Part shown: piece by piece, positions 20,113-31,178 of the stretch
Layout of the letters: each line of letters opens with the position of its first letter
How positions within the stretch are numbered: position 1 is the stretch's first letter
Assembly: GCF_026262505.1 (NCBI RefSeq)
Contig: NC_067203.1
Coordinates: forward strand, 26,145,411 to 26,209,410
Direction: 5' to 3'
Source of the DNA: Trichomonas vaginalis G3
Lineage: Eukaryota; Parabasalia; Trichomonadida; Trichomonadidae
DNA length: 64,000 nucleotides
The notes under the pieces: model-generated
The model's database searches: none
Told to the model about the DNA's origin: nothing
Seen by the model: only the letters and a program-made list of their open reading frames with translations
Made by a program: the position numbers and the translations under genes

Positions 20113-20697
20113 TTAGCAAACAAACTTTAATGAAATGTTGTGGTCGTCAAATATTTTTTATGACGTCTGGGAAACTATATTTTAAGTTCAACGTTTCACC
20201 TCCTTTCATAACGTATATCTTGTCAATTGACATTATATGAAAACACACAGCAAGCAATGTCGGGTTCCTATTTCTTTGATGTTTATATCGTCTGCCTTGT
20301 CAAAAGTTTCAATGAGTTTCTTTCAAAATTTCATGGAGGGCGATGACAATATGAGTTCACTTTTACAAGGGTTGTGCTCAACCAGTTTAACATTATACCC
20401 AAGCCTGACAAATCTTCTCCTGAGTTTTAAGTTTGTCTTTAAGTTTTGGTAGTCGTTTCGAATATCTGCAACAGAACTTAAGTCTCTGCTAACTTCAGGA
20501 TATGTTGGTTGTTCTTTTACAGGAACTATTGGTATACCATCTTCGTCTCGTATGGTTTCCCCTTCAACATCTCTTTCTTTGACATTGACAACAACACTTT
20601 GACTGTTGTTTGAGTTGGTTGAATTTAACTTCACATCTGGCCACCGCCATTAAACCTTTTGAAACACTTCACGCTTCTATTTTTTCGGAAATGACAT
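20113..20697 (-). pseudogene. MSFPK protein, family A copy 1
   Basis: Broken copy of 36078-36656. Recognisable pieces include SQSVVVNVK and EVSRDLSSVADIRNDYQ. Several single-base indels. Confidence 0.75.
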
Positions 20698-20715
20698 TTT
20701 ACTTAGAATAAAAAG

Positions 20716-21142
20716 ATGGAACGTATTTGAGTATCTCTTCGAATTGAAGCAAAACAAAGTTTACAAACACACAAACAATACAAGTTCATTGACAGAGTAG
20801 TTCTTATACAAACAATGGAAAATGTTATAGAATAGCAGTCTTTGCTGAACAAAAAAATATTTTCATAAAGCAAAGAAAAGTTGGTATATACCGAGATGGT
20901 GAAAGTTCTTGAAGCAGACAAAATATAACAACAAAACTGACCGATATTTCTAAAGGTAAGTTTTATAATACAATTTATACTCAACAACTGTGCGTACTGT
21001 CAATATTTGACGGAGAGAAGTCAGTTCAAGACAACTTACTTGACCTGCTGCCAAAATCTGCTCGATGGAGCTGTCGTTATATCAATCTGGGAGCCCCAGC
21101 AGGTGTTCATCGAACGAATTTTCAAAAGAGCATCTTCCGTGA
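20716..21142 (+). pseudogene. Antisense small gene (MDVFEYLF type), family A copy 1
   Basis: Plus-strand gene lying opposite to its neighbours, start ATG 20716, ending TGA 21140-21142 inside the capsid gene. Frame broken several times. Intact version is on the minus strand at 35640-36059. Confidence 0.65.
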
Positions 21143-22687
21143 AAAGTGCTATTGGGTTTTGTAAACTTTTTGCTTTCAATCATCTGGCACCGTCTCTTGT
21201 CACCAGTAATATTTATTTAACTGTACCAACAGTTGAAATATCCACCCATAAAGTCTTCTGAGTCAGCAATGGAAAATGCAAGCCAAAAGTTTGAACGGTT
21301 CCATTTTGTATATGAGTTTTTTGAAGCTCCTGTATGATTCCATACTTTCACACTATGGCATAAAGAACTTTTGCATTTCAGGGTTAATGGTTGTTGTGAA
21401 GTGTTTGTTAAGTTCATAGCAATCTAATGTCAAGTTTGTATGACCTCATATCCCTCAACTGTAGAATATTCTTCTCTTGGAATAGTATTGCCATCTATGT
21501 TATATGGTATTAAATACCAGGGTTGTGAAAGCAAGAATAGTCATTTATAGTTCGTCTGAACAGTACAAACATAGTATCCTGCAATGTTTCATTGCAGTTG
21601 GTTAAAGCAATATCTGTTCTTGCACCTGGGTCAGCACTTTGGTTTCCAACTTCACCTGCAAAGTCTTTGACAAGATATTTGGTGTATAGGGAAATAAGTG
21701 GAAACTGCAATATATTTGGCAGCTAAAGGCATATTTGGGGTGGGTCCAACATATAGACTGCAAGTCTGCTTTTCTATTCTCTTGCATTCAAACTTTTGCA
21801 GTGTGAAACTTAAACTGGGATCCCAAGCATCCTCAAGCAGCCNNNNNNNNNNNNNNNNNNNNNNNNNTCCAGCAGCATTGAAATAATAGTTTACTTCAGT
21901 GTTGAGGTTTGAGAAACCAAAGTCTAAGTCAACTTTGTTTTTGCAAAAGTCGGCGAATGACATTTTATTTGTTCCCACTACTTCTGTAAGAGTGAATGGG
22001 TCTTGTGTTGGTGCAATGACTAAGTTATTTTTGCTTGGAGTAAGTTCGATAGAAATTTTTCCTGCCCAGTTTGGCAAGTATCTTAAAAACCTGAAGATGA
22101 GGAAAGATGACAAAGGAACTCTAAGTTTCAATTTTACTTTGGTTACTGCTGCTGCAGTTTGTCCAGAAAGGTTAACATAAACTCCTGGAACGTTAGGGTC
22201 AAGTCTTCTTATTTTCTCAATAGTTGCATACTGGTCTGTTTGTTCTCTAGCTTGTGGTTGTACTGAGTTTCTCAAAGCGAACCATTCATAGTTTGCCCAT
22301 GTTACTGTTTGAACTAAGTCAGAGTTAGAATATATCTTATATCCATGAAAACTTCTGGAGCATATTGGTATCCGACATAGAAAATTCCATTGCAACCTTT
22401 CTTGTCAGACAACTTGGCAGAAGGTTTTATTTCAATGTCTTGTTCCACGTATAAGAATGAGTTGTCAATAGAAATTATATGAAACCTGTCGCAAGCAATA
22501 TCTACTGTTGTTGAAGAACCTTCTCCAAACTCACCTACGTTTCCATAAGAAACAGCAGTTGTATATTCGTAAGTTCCAGGAACTATTTCTGACCTTCTAA
22601 TGGCATTGTCGCATTCGTTATACCATTCGAAACATTTCCATTCATAGCATCCAAAACTGTTGGCGTTATATTCTGAGCGGCGTACAT
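21036..22687 (-). pseudogene. Major capsid-like protein, family A copy 1 (with assembly gap)
   Basis: Copy of the gene at 55391-56983, starting at ATG 22687 (MYAAQN with a nearby frameshift). It contains indels and the 25-base N run at 21843-21867, where the sequence before the gap departs from the other copies. The long frame 21652-22395 is part of it. Confidence 0.75.
21843..21867. other. Assembly gap (25 N)
   Basis: Run of N inside the capsid gene of copy 1. About 15-30 bases of the other copies are unaccounted for here. Confidence 0.99.
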
Positions 22688-22688
22688 T

Positions 22689-25600
22689 TCATATGAGTAA
22701 AAATATAGAATAGTTGGATTTATATGTCATAATAGAACCACGTGGACCAAGCTTTACTTTCTTCCTGACTGAGTTTTTAACTCTTCTTTTTCCTTCATTG
22801 CCCTCTGCTTGAAGTTGTTGCATCTTTGCATTATGTTCATCTAGTATGTTGCAAATTTCCCATGTCCTTTTTGCCTTTGGCTCTGGTCGCCCATCTCAGG
22901 TAACCTATATCCTAGAAAGAGTTTGTCATAGTCTGTATTTGAGTCTTCGCGTATTGTTTGCATGACTCTTTCCTGAGTTTCCGGTTCAAGCTCTTCAAAC
23001 AGTGCCTGTCCATATGGAATATGCTCGTTTCCAAATATATGTTTTGTAGCCATTCTGGTTTTCTTTCCATGTTACCAACTATATCTTTTGTGAATGGGAA
23101 AGCTTCTACCCAATCTTTCAGTCTTGCGTCGTTTATTTCTGTAGTTGGTTTTATTTTGTCAAGGAACATGTTTTTCAATACTAACATTTCATCTGGTACT
23201 GTCCATTTGAGTTTTCTTAAATATTCATCCCTTCTCAGTTCATTGTCTGCAAAGGAAAGTTTTTATGACATTTTGTAAACTTTCGTTTGCAAGGTCATGT
23301 ACAATAGGTTCTCTTCCTTCGCTCTCCCTAACTTTCTTTCTAAACTCTTCACCAAATATACCATCTCTATGGTTCTGTGTAGTTCTTTGAGATAAATGTT
23401 CTAGAACGTCAGTGTTATATTTCCATCAGCCATGTTCATTTCATACTGTGTCCAAAATATCTGCATGTTTCATATCTTTCAATGGCATTAAAGCCGCGCT
23501 TAAAATACCAGCTATATCTCGTTCACCATTGACTTCCATTGCGTCTACAACTTCTTGGAATTGAGGTTGTAAGTTTATGAACCACCTATCCGGGTTAGCT
23601 TTATGACCCATCTCATTGTAGTTCCATCGTCTGCAGAAACAAAAGTAGGTTTGTTTCCATCTTGGTTAGGTTCTGAATGAACTTTAAACAATGTTTCATT
23701 TCTATATGTTTTCTTGAAATTTAACCTTTTATCTTCACCGAGTTCATCCGAAGATTGAACGTTAAATGCTCGTAAGTAAAAAGGGTTGTTGTATTTGTGT
23801 ACATTTTTTTCAGTTCTTCCATTCTATGCTGAATATTTTCATCTGGTGCTGGAGTCTTTTGTATGTCGGCAAACATTTTTCGATATTCTTCTACTATGTC
23901 AGCCGAATTTTTTTTAGACTCTTGGAAATATTCCATATTCTCCGCATACTCTTGTTGAGGGTCAAGATTTTTCGGCTGTTCCAAATCTTCATCTAGTTCT
24001 GTGAAGTTAGTTTCCAAAGGAGTGACTTGTTCGTTTCCTTCAGGCTCTTCTAGCTGTTGTTGCTGAACTATTTCTTCCATGTCTGGTTGTATCTGAACTT
24101 CTTCCTGTGGAGTTTCTTGTACCTCATCTGCTGGCATTTCATATATTCCGAGACCGTTTTCAACAATTTCCCTATCTACGTCATCCGCATTCATAAGCTT
24201 TTGTTCTTTCGTTCCGTCTCTATTTTTTACGCGTTTCATGACGAAAGTTGAATTGTCATTTAGCTCTGACATCAAATATCTCGGAGTAAATTCATCCATG
24301 TCATTTGGATGATATGCTATTAAATCATATCCCTTAGCGAGCTTGTATTTTCCAGGTTTGAGATTATATCCGTTTTGGTGCTGAGCCATAAAGCTAAATA
24401 GGTTCGGGTCAGTATTTCCATCCTTGAACTTTCCAATAGCTTCTTTATATCTGTCACTAAAGTCAACAGTATCTGGGAAACCACACTCTTCTTTAAGCAT
24501 TTTTAAGAATTCTTGGTTTCCTTGTTCTCTACTTCTTTTATGTCCTTGTTCTGTTTGTGGTTGTTGTTGTGCAGGGTTTTGAACTGTTGGTTGTTGTGTT
24601 GGTTGTTGTGCTGGATTTTGAACTGTTGGTTGCTGTGCTGGTTGTGGAGGTGGTTGTTGTGCAGGGTTTTGAACTGTTGGTTGTTGTGTTGGTTTTGGTG
24701 CATGCCTGTGTCTATGTCCATGTGACGATGTAAATGTTTTAGGTAGTCCTGGTGCAGGTGCTTCTCTTGGAGGGTTTGGTGGTATATAAGTTCCACCAGC
24801 TGGCACATATGTTCCATCTGCAGCGTAATGTCCTACCTGACTTTTCGTTTTAAGAAAGCATTTACTAGGTCTGTTTTGGTCTGTTGTAACTCTTTTTCTT
24901 GACTTTTCACAACAGTTGCTCTAACGGCGTCATAGGCACTTTGAACTGCCTGTCTCGTTGCTGCATCTGTTATTTTCGTCATATTTTGTGCTACTTCTTT
25001 TAACTCTTTGTCGAAACCTTCAGACTTCAGTTTCTTCCAGATGAGAAGTCGTTCACTTGTTTCACCTTACTATGAAGAGCTTCGAAGGCGTTCTTAAAGT
25101 CAGCATTCATTAAAGCTTCATTTGAACTGTCTTCATCCGCTTGTATTTTTGTCCTTATTGACCCTATAAGCTGGGCTGCTTTAGCGTTGGCTTGGGCATC
25201 TAACCAGTCATTGTTAGCTTTTATATATTCTGAGCTTTTCATTGCCTTTTGCATGGCTGCGTCGTTATTTTTACTTTCTTGTGCTAAGTTTTCATACTGT
25301 ACGGTTTGGTTTTGCAACTGTAAAAGTTTTTCTGCCTTTACATTTGCTTCAACTTCTTTTTATACTCATCGCTATCCATATATGTCTTCAGGGCTTTTTG
25401 TTTTATCTCTTCATCTTTCAGTATTTTATATTGAGTAGTATGGTTTTTCAAATTTATAACATCTTGTTCCATTTTTGCTACTTCTGCTGCTTTTTCTGAC
25501 ACTTTTTTCGCATATTCCTCTGTACTTAGTTCTTTCAGTTGTTCTTCTTTCTTCTTTTTCTCTACGTTTAACTCATTGAGTTTCTTTGTGTGTCTGTCAT

Positions 25601-25955
25601 ATTCTAGTTTCTTTTCGTTTTCACTTATTTGCTTCTGTATGTCTATGTTTGACTTTTTGACATCTGATATTTGATTTTTGAGTGAACTCAAATTCATTTG
25701 ACTTTGAGGGTTATAGGCTGTTCCGTCTGCAGCTCCACCATAGCCTGCCATTTTCGCTAAAAGTGCCGCTCTTAAACCTCCACTCTGTGCACCAACAACT
25801 CGGTTTAAAAGCATAGGATTGCTTGACATTTGTTGCAACATAGTGGGGTCATTCAGCATTTGTTGTTGCAACTGTTGTTGTGGTGTCAGTTTTACTATTG
25901 GATGTTTCAATGCTCTCTTCCTCTTACGTATATTCTTACGTAGCTTACGTGGCAT
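22689..25955 (-). pseudogene. Large virion protein, family A copy 1
   Basis: Copy of the gene described at 57016-60341, starting at ATG 25955 (MPRKLRKNIRKRKR). The first 200 codons and the Pro/Gln plus middle section (23721-24806) are open; other parts are frameshifted. The Gln-Pro repeat region is longer here than in copy 3, and the PAGGTYI motif occurs once rather than several times. Ends at a TGA next to the capsid start. Confidence 0.75.
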
Positions 25956-25994
25956 TTTAAGTGAAGTAAAAAACGGTTTTTGACAGATGTTTTA

Positions 25995-27150
25995 TTGTGA
26001 CTTCTTCGTAAAGACTTTGTTGAGATTTCTTCGTAAATGAGTGTAAATGACCCAAAAATATATTTTAGGGTAGAAGGGTATATCTAACCTCTTTTCTAAC
26101 CTCTTTTCTACCCTCTTGAATTTTCATGAATTTCTTCGTAAATGTTTTGTCAAGACTTCTTCGTAAAGACTTTGTTGAGACTTCTTCGTAAAGACTTTGT
26201 TGAGACTTCTTCGTAAAGACTTTGTTGAGACTTCTTCGTAAAGACTTTGTCAAGACTTCATCGTAAAGACTTTGTTGAGATTTCTTCGTAAAGACTTTGT
26301 CAAGACTTCATCGTAAAGACTTTGTTGAGATTTCTTCGTAAATGACCCTAGTAGTATATTTTTGGTGTAAATTTCATGAAAATTCAAGAGGGTAGAAATG
26401 AGGGTAGAAAACGGGAGATATACCCTTCTACCCTAAAATATATTGTTGGGTCATTTACACTCATGAACTTTCTTGTCTATGTTTTGTTAAGACTTCTTCG
26501 TAAAGACTTTGTTGAGACTTCTTCGTAAAGACTTTGTTGAGATTTCTTCGTAAAGACTTTGTCAAGACTTCATCGTAAAGACTTTGTTGAGATTTCTTCG
26601 TAAATGACCCTAGTAGTATATTTTTGGTGTAAATTTCATGAAAATTCAAGAGGGTAGAAAAGAGGGTAGAAAACGGGGTAGATATACCCTTCTACCCTAA
26701 AATATATTTTTGGGTCATTTACACTCATGAACTTTCTTGTCTATGTTTTGTTAAGACTTCTTCGTAAAGACTTTGTTGAGACTTCTTCGTAAAGACTTTG
26801 TTGAGATTTCTTCGTAAAGACTTTGTTGAGATTTCTTCATAAAGACTTTGTCAAGACTTCATCGTAAATGACCCTAGTAGTATATTTTTGGTGTAAATTT
26901 CATGAAAATTCAAGAGGGTAGAAAAGAGGGTAGAAAACGGGGTAGATATACCCTTCTACCCTAAAATATATTTTTGGGTCATTTACACTCATGAACTTTC
27001 TTGTCTATGTTTTGTTAAGACTTCTTCGTAAAGACTTTGTTGAGACTTCTTCGTAAAGACTTTGTCAAGACTTCATCGTAAAGACTTTGTTGAGATTTCT
27101 TCATAAAGACTTTGTCAAGACTTCATCGTAAATATTTTGTTGAGATTTCA
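25995..27150. repeat. Minisatellite of 25-bp units with 264-bp higher-order repeat
   Basis: Dozens of copies of a unit reading ttcttcgtaaagactttgtt plus gagac or gagat. Blocks of units alternate with a spacer holding GGGTAGA half-sites and CCTAAAATATATTTTTGGG; spacer starts (TCATGAACTTTCTTG) fall at 26462, 26726 and 26990, giving a period of about 264 bases. The first spacer (26040-26130) is inverted relative to the later ones. Frames on the minus strand are a by-product of the repeat. Confidence 0.85.
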
Positions 27151-27162
27151 TTTATACTCATT

Positions 27163-27206
27163 CATCCTCAGGGCTAGAAGGCACGAAGTGCCTGGGAGCC
27201 CCACTA

Positions 27207-27241
<35 letters not shown>
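27163..27241 (+). repeat. Left terminal inverted repeat of the capsid-bearing element
   Basis: CATCCTCAGGGCTAGAAGGC, then a GGCACGAAGTGCC hairpin, CTGGGAGCCCCACTACC, then 33 T. GGGCT and AGCCCC close an outer stem around the inner hairpin. It matches the reverse complement of 31972-32040 at nearly every base. Confidence 0.85.
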
Positions 27242-27243
<2 letters not shown>

Positions 27244-27353
27244 CTATATATAGACGATGCATTAAAATATATTTATTTATAAATCATTAAAAAATTAACA
27301 TTAATTTTAAAATAATTTATTTTTTTATCTTTTATAAAAGAAGCTATATATAG

Positions 27354-27944
27354 ATGATGTCAGATATTCCGCGATTAATTAAACATTGTTTAAATCCTGA
27401 ATGGGTTAAACTTCAATTTAAAAATGAAGATTGTGAATTATTAAATGAATATGAAAGCCAAAATAAGCTAATGAGGTATAAATATAATGATAAAGAATAT
27501 TTAATTTCATGGAATCAATGGAGTCATAATCAAAGACCTCATAAACGAGAAGAAGAAATTGAAAATAATGAAATGGAAATCATTGATGACATTAAAGAGG
27601 ATGGAATTCCTAAATTTTGTAGAAAAACCTTTAGAACTAAGTTAGGAGCATATAAACGTAGAGTATTAAATCCTGAATATCTTAAACATCAATTTAAAAA
27701 GGAAGACTGTGAATTATTAAACGCTAATGAATATGAAAATGCTAAATCAAAACTGAGATATAAATATATTGGAAGTGATGAAAGGTGTAAAGATAAAGAT
27801 AAAGTTTATTCAGTTTCATATAATAACTGGCACACGTTAGGGATAAGAAAACATTTAGGAGATTATGGGAAATGTTCTGAATTCTTTAAATCTAGTATAT
27901 ACGAGAGAGTAAAAGAAATTAGAAATAATTATTTTCATGAATAA
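27354..27944 (+). CDS. Protein with two copies of an LNPE/EDCELL domain
   Basis: Intact 196-residue frame. Residues about 12-60 and 105-165 are two related units: LNPEWVKLQFKNEDCELLN then a RYKYNDKEYLISWNQW strand pair, and LNPEYLKHQFKKEDCELLN then RYKYIGSD...VYSVSYNNW. Such repeats with Lys-rich helices and Trp-ended strands resemble DNA-binding modules attached to phage and viral endonucleases, but I see no nuclease motif and do not recognise the family. First gene inside the left inverted repeat, 112 bases from the T run. Confidence 0.65.
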   Translation: MMSDIPRLIKHCLNPEWVKLQFKNEDCELLNEYESQNKLMRYKYNDKEYLISWNQWSHNQRPHKREEEIENNEMEIIDDIKEDGIPKFCRKTFRTKLGAYKRRVLNPEYLKHQFKKEDCELLNANEYENAKSKLRYKYIGSDERCKDKDKVYSVSYNNWHTLGIRKHLGDYGKCSEFFKSSIYERVKEIRNNYFHE

Positions 27945-28026
27945 AAAATAAACTTTAAAAATTCATGTCTTACGAAAAATTAAAACTTAGTTATGTTTAT
28001 TATTTTATTTTTTTATTTTGTATGAA

Positions 28027-28672
28027 ATGAACAGCTCTAAATTCGTTAGCACACAAGCGCTTATAGCATATACAGTACCAGACCATCTTAAGTTTTCTTC
28101 AGATACAATAGAAATAATGTTAGACATAAAAGATGAAAAAGCTAAAAAAGATTTGAGAGAATGTTTAGGGTATAGTCAAAATTCAAGCGTTAACTTTAAA
28201 CATGTTTTAATACCTGTGATAGAGGTCACAAATGAAGAAGAGGAAAACGTACCTATACCAATTAATGTAACCCCAGTAGCAATAGAAATAGATCCAATGA
28301 ACGTATATCCTCTATTCTATTGTGATTGTAAAAATTTGGAAATAAATAAAAAAGATATGTGAAGATAATGAAATATCTAAGCAGCTAAAAGATTTTAAAG
28401 GTCAGTTGAATGGTGAAGAGTTTAAATTAAATTCACTTAAAGAAAAGGAGAAACAGCCAGAATATCCACCAATTGAGGCACCGCCGATTAATTCAGCACC
28501 AGCACCAGTAACTGCGGTCGCACCATATGACCCCAGCGGTCATGGAAGACCTTTTGACCCTAAAACAGGAGGTTCTAATTGGTTCCATTACGGTCGAAGA
28601 TATATTTTAGCTAAAATCGCAAAAGCAAAAAAACTGTTAAAAACTAAAAAGAAACCAAGAGTTTTAAAGTAA
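28027..28672 (+). pseudogene. Basic virion-type protein with GRPFDP/NWFHYGR motifs (one frameshift)
   Basis: About 215 residues with a break near 28360. The N-terminal half is acidic and strand-rich; the second half is Pro/Ala-rich (PPIEAPPINSAPAPV) and then GHGRPFDPKTGG-NWFHYGRRY, ending in a strongly basic tail (AKAKKLLKTKKKPRVLK). Small basic, proline-rich proteins of this type accompany capsids in adenovirus-like and Polinton-like viruses; the comparison is inference. A decayed relative lies at 18389-18760. Start ATG 28027 chosen over the in-frame TTG at 28018. Confidence 0.55.
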
Positions 28673-28676
28673 TTAA

Positions 28677-28895
28677 ATGGTTAGAGATGTTCTCGAATAC
28701 CCTGCACCACCTGAAACGCCTAACAATAATGATTTATATAATCGATTGAAAACTTTAGGTAAAGCGTATTTATGATTTAATTATCCTTATCATATGGCGG
28801 CTTATAAACTTTATAAACACTATAAAGAAAGTAATAGACCTTCAACCGACCTAGTTGATCCGCAGGAATTAAGGAAAAGACGACGAAGCCGCTAA
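28677..28895 (+). pseudogene. Small protein ending in RRRSR (one frameshift)
   Basis: Starts five bases after the preceding stop. The first 32 codons (MVRDVLEYPAPPETPNNNDL) are followed after a one-base shift near 28772 by YPYHMAAYKLYKHYKES and a tail DPQELRKRRRSR. Its Tyr-rich helix then DP-E and Arg-rich end resemble the partial gene at the right edge (63645). The stop lies in the loop of the double hairpin at 28888. Confidence 0.45.
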
Positions 28896-28921
28896 GCGGC
28901 TCAGATGGACTCAGAGAGTCC
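28888..28921. repeat. Double hairpin over a stop codon
   Basis: GCCGCT-A-AGCGGC with the TAA stop in its loop, then GGACTC-AGA-GAGTCC, then TCAT. Could act as a 3' end signal. Confidence 0.8.
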
Positions 28922-28976
28922 TCATAAAAAATAAAGTTAATTCTAAAAATATTTTTTATTTTTTACTTTTAATAAA

Positions 28977-29207
28977 ATGAGTACTAAAATTACTGAAGCA
29001 ACAAAACAAAAGTTTTTAGTTGAATACATTAAATCAGGAACCATTCCAGAAGGTTTTTATGTTCATCAAATGAAAGATGGTAGAGTTCAATTTAGAAAAA
29101 TTAAGCAGCCATTAAATAAAAATGGTATTTTGAGAAAGATTAAATTATATGAAGATAATATAGCAGAACTGAAGAAGAAGTTAGAAGAATTCGAAAAATC
29201 AGATTAA
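28977..29207 (+). CDS. 76-residue coiled-coil protein
   Basis: Intact frame from ATG 28977. Residues 1-45 include a strand pair (GFYVHQMKDGRVQFRKIKQ), residues 48-76 a heptad-like helix (KLYEDNIAELKKKLEEFEK). The layout (short N-terminal helix, PEG/NPN turn, K-DGR-F-K strand, Leu-rich helix) resembles the middle of the gene at 42761-43339. Function unknown. Followed at once by a double hairpin. Confidence 0.6.
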   Translation: MSTKITEATKQKFLVEYIKSGTIPEGFYVHQMKDGRVQFRKIKQPLNKNGILRKIKLYEDNIAELKKKLEEFEKSD

Positions 29208-29240
29208 GCCGCTTAGCGGCGAGATGGACTCAAAGAGTCC
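29208..29240. repeat. Double hairpin after a stop codon
   Basis: GCCGCTTAGCGGC then GGACTC-AAA-GAGTCC then TCAT; begins one base after the TAA of the preceding gene. Confidence 0.8.
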
Positions 29241-29272
29241 TCATGAAATAATAAATTTTATTTTTATATAAA

Positions 29273-29413
29273 ATGAATTTTACTAATAAATTATTAATTA
29301 TCGTTTCATTACTTCTCATCTCCCGTGAAGCTCGTTTATGGTATGAATCTATAAAAGAGTTTGAAGACGGCAGCGATGACATCCCTGAATCATGCCAGCA
29401 TATTTACTGTTGA
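29273..29413 (+). CDS. 46-residue membrane mini-protein ending QHIYC
   Basis: ATG 29273 to TGA 29411. Residues 4-17 are a hydrophobic, membrane-type stretch (TNKLLIIVSLLLIS); an acidic segment follows (KEFEDGSDDIPE) and the end is CQHIYC. The mini-protein at 63490-63621 has the same build: N-terminal membrane helix, Glu/Asp-rich middle, then Pro and a QHMYS end. Two such matches in different elements support a real, conserved gene. Function unknown. Confidence 0.65.
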   Translation: MNFTNKLLIIVSLLLISREARLWYESIKEFEDGSDDIPESCQHIYC

Positions 29414-29420
29414 AAATTCA

Positions 29421-29480
29421 CAGGGTTAGAAAAGAGGTTAGATATCGGGTTAGATCTAACCTTCTACCCTAAAATTAATT
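29421..29480. repeat. GGTTAGA half-site module
   Basis: GGTTAGA twice, then GGTTAGATCTAACC, then TTCTACCC and TAAAAT. Same layout as the modules at 4665, 7496 and 26390, with different matched half-sites. Confidence 0.7.
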
Positions 29481-29489
29481 TTATCATTT

Positions 29490-29828
29490 ATGATAAAATT
29501 TGGTATATACAGAAATTAAAAAATTTTTGAGTTAATTTATTTTTAAGTTTATTTTTTACTCTGGGTGTTAAAATCTATGATAAAAAAATAAATAAAAAAT
29601 TTTAACGTCAATTTTTAAGTTTATTTTTAAAAAATTATTTTTTTTATTTTGTGAAGTGTCAAAAATTTTAACGTTAATTTTTAAGTTTATTTTTTTTATT
29701 TTGTGAAGTGTCAAAAATTTTAACGTTAATTTTTAAAGTTAATTTTTTAAAAATATTTTTTATTTATTTTTTGTAAATGTCAAAATATTTTACGTGTCAA
29801 ACGGTTTTTTGCAGATTCTAGTAATTTG
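29490..29828. other. AT-rich spacer with short direct repeats
   Basis: Lies between convergent genes. It holds repeats of TTTATTTTGTGAAGTGTCAA and AATTTTTAAGTTTATTTTT (about 29630-29790). No gene seen. Confidence 0.6.
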
Positions 29829-29832
29829 AGTA

Positions 29833-31109
29833 CTAGGGGGCGTAGACCCTTGGTACCCAATTACTAGATACTAACTTACGTGTAAAGAATATGTCGCCCA
29901 CTGTGGTCATCGCTTGATCGGGGAAGTTTCTGGAATCTATAGTGACCTGAAGACCTCGAAGCATTGGATTTTCTAAAACTGTTCTTTGCATTGCATTCTT
30001 CGGAAATGCTAACACAACATCTGTAACATTATGAAGAGCGTATGAGAAATCTGAGCTAATACCTTCAGGAGAGATGCAACCTCCATTTAGTGAACGAACG
30101 TCAATATGTTGAGCTGGAATAATGAATGGATCTTCCTTACTGAATAAACGTGGTATTGCTTTAACTGATTCTTCAATTAAACCGTATCCTGGTGTAATGC
30201 ATTTATCCTCTAAAACTTCCATCTTTGTGCATGAAATAATAACGTCATCAACTGTTGCGTCAGCAGATGTAGCGGCTAAGCTTGTAATTAATTTGGCAGG
30301 AAGTCCGATTTGTTGGAATTTGCGATCATATTTATAAACATGATTCATAATCTTTTCATAATTTTCATCAGTTATCTTTTCATAAACGTAATTTTGTAAA
30401 TCAGCAACTCTTAACGGGTCAACCTGACAATATACTAAAGTATCCCTGAAAACATAATATTTAAGAATGATATCACCAAATGATTTAGGATAATCATCGA
30501 ACGCCTGAAATGCTAACAAATCATTTACCGGAATAATCATATCAAAAGTGACATCAACTTCTTCATTTGCTTTCTTGAAAACTTCTGAAGGGTCAATAAT
30601 TTACCACATACTGAGTTATCATATTTTTGAACATTATTATATAACGAATGAACAAACTTTTTAACTTTCCTTTCTGATTTTGGTTTATATGTTGCAAATG
30701 CGAAAGATTCACGGGCGCAATCCATCTGAAGATAACCGGCATCACCTCTTTCAGTTTCTACTTCTAATTGTTTAAAGCTTTGATTTGATGATTTGTAACC
30801 AACGAATAAACGCATGCATTTAAAAGCGGCATCACATGTGAAAGCTTTATTTGAAACTAGAGTTGCTTTAACTTTGCGTTTAATATATGTGTCACCTAAT
30901 TGGTTCACATCATGAGCCGGATTTGTAATTCTTAAATGAGTTTGTTTATCATCAAAATATGGAGCATCAGAGTCATAGCATGAACTTTCAAGTTCTCTAT
31001 AATATCTTCTACCGTCATTCTTTGCGAATATTTCATTTATCTTTTCGAATGAATGAAACACATTTCCATTAATCGGTTTAGTGTTTGGCACCAAATAGTT
31101 AGTCGTCAT
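29833..31109 (-). pseudogene. Second major capsid-like protein (one frameshift)
   Basis: About 425 residues from ATG 31109, with one shift near 30596. The first half is strand-rich; in the second half NPMLRGLQVTIDSRNFPD is followed by a FFTRKL strand. The family A capsid gene has the matching NPGIKYHINIDGKYYP followed by an EDMRSYN segment at the same relative place. Double jelly-roll capsid proteins of Polintons and relatives are of this kind and size, although family A's is larger (about 530 residues). The call rests on this local match and on gene context. It is divergent from the small protein at 31179. The largest gene of the compact element. Confidence 0.55.
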
Positions 31110-31178
31110 TTATTAATAAATAAAAAATCAAAATTAAAAGATGAAAATGAATTTTTAATTTTAATGAAATAATCAACT

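Larger units (their letters stand above)
18797..25990 (-). mobile_element. Maverick family A, copy 1 (truncated, degraded)
   Basis: Reads on the minus strand from 25955: virion protein, capsid, antisense small gene, MSFPK gene, penton, then the start of the helicase, in the order seen in copies 2 and 3. The small MSKLL gene is absent and the ATPase end is lost. Identity with the leader of the other copies ends about 25990, where a minisatellite begins. It carries more indels than the other copies and an N run at 21843-21867. Confidence 0.8.

Noticed and set aside
24503-24817. His/Gln/Asn-rich frame (and its counterpart at 58920-59141)
   Set aside because: Out-of-frame reading of the Pro/Gln repeats of the large virion protein.
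26065-26649. Minus-strand frames with SLRRSLNKVFTKKS repeats
   Set aside because: Direct translation of the 25-bp minisatellite; the unit is not a multiple of three, so the apparent protein repeat follows from the DNA.
25995-27150. Possible CRISPR array
   Set aside because: The units adjoin with no unique spacers, there are no cas genes, and the context is eukaryotic.
28888-29240. tRNA or other known RNA genes from the double hairpins
   Set aside because: Only two short stems with 1-3 base loops; no cloverleaf or anticodon arm.
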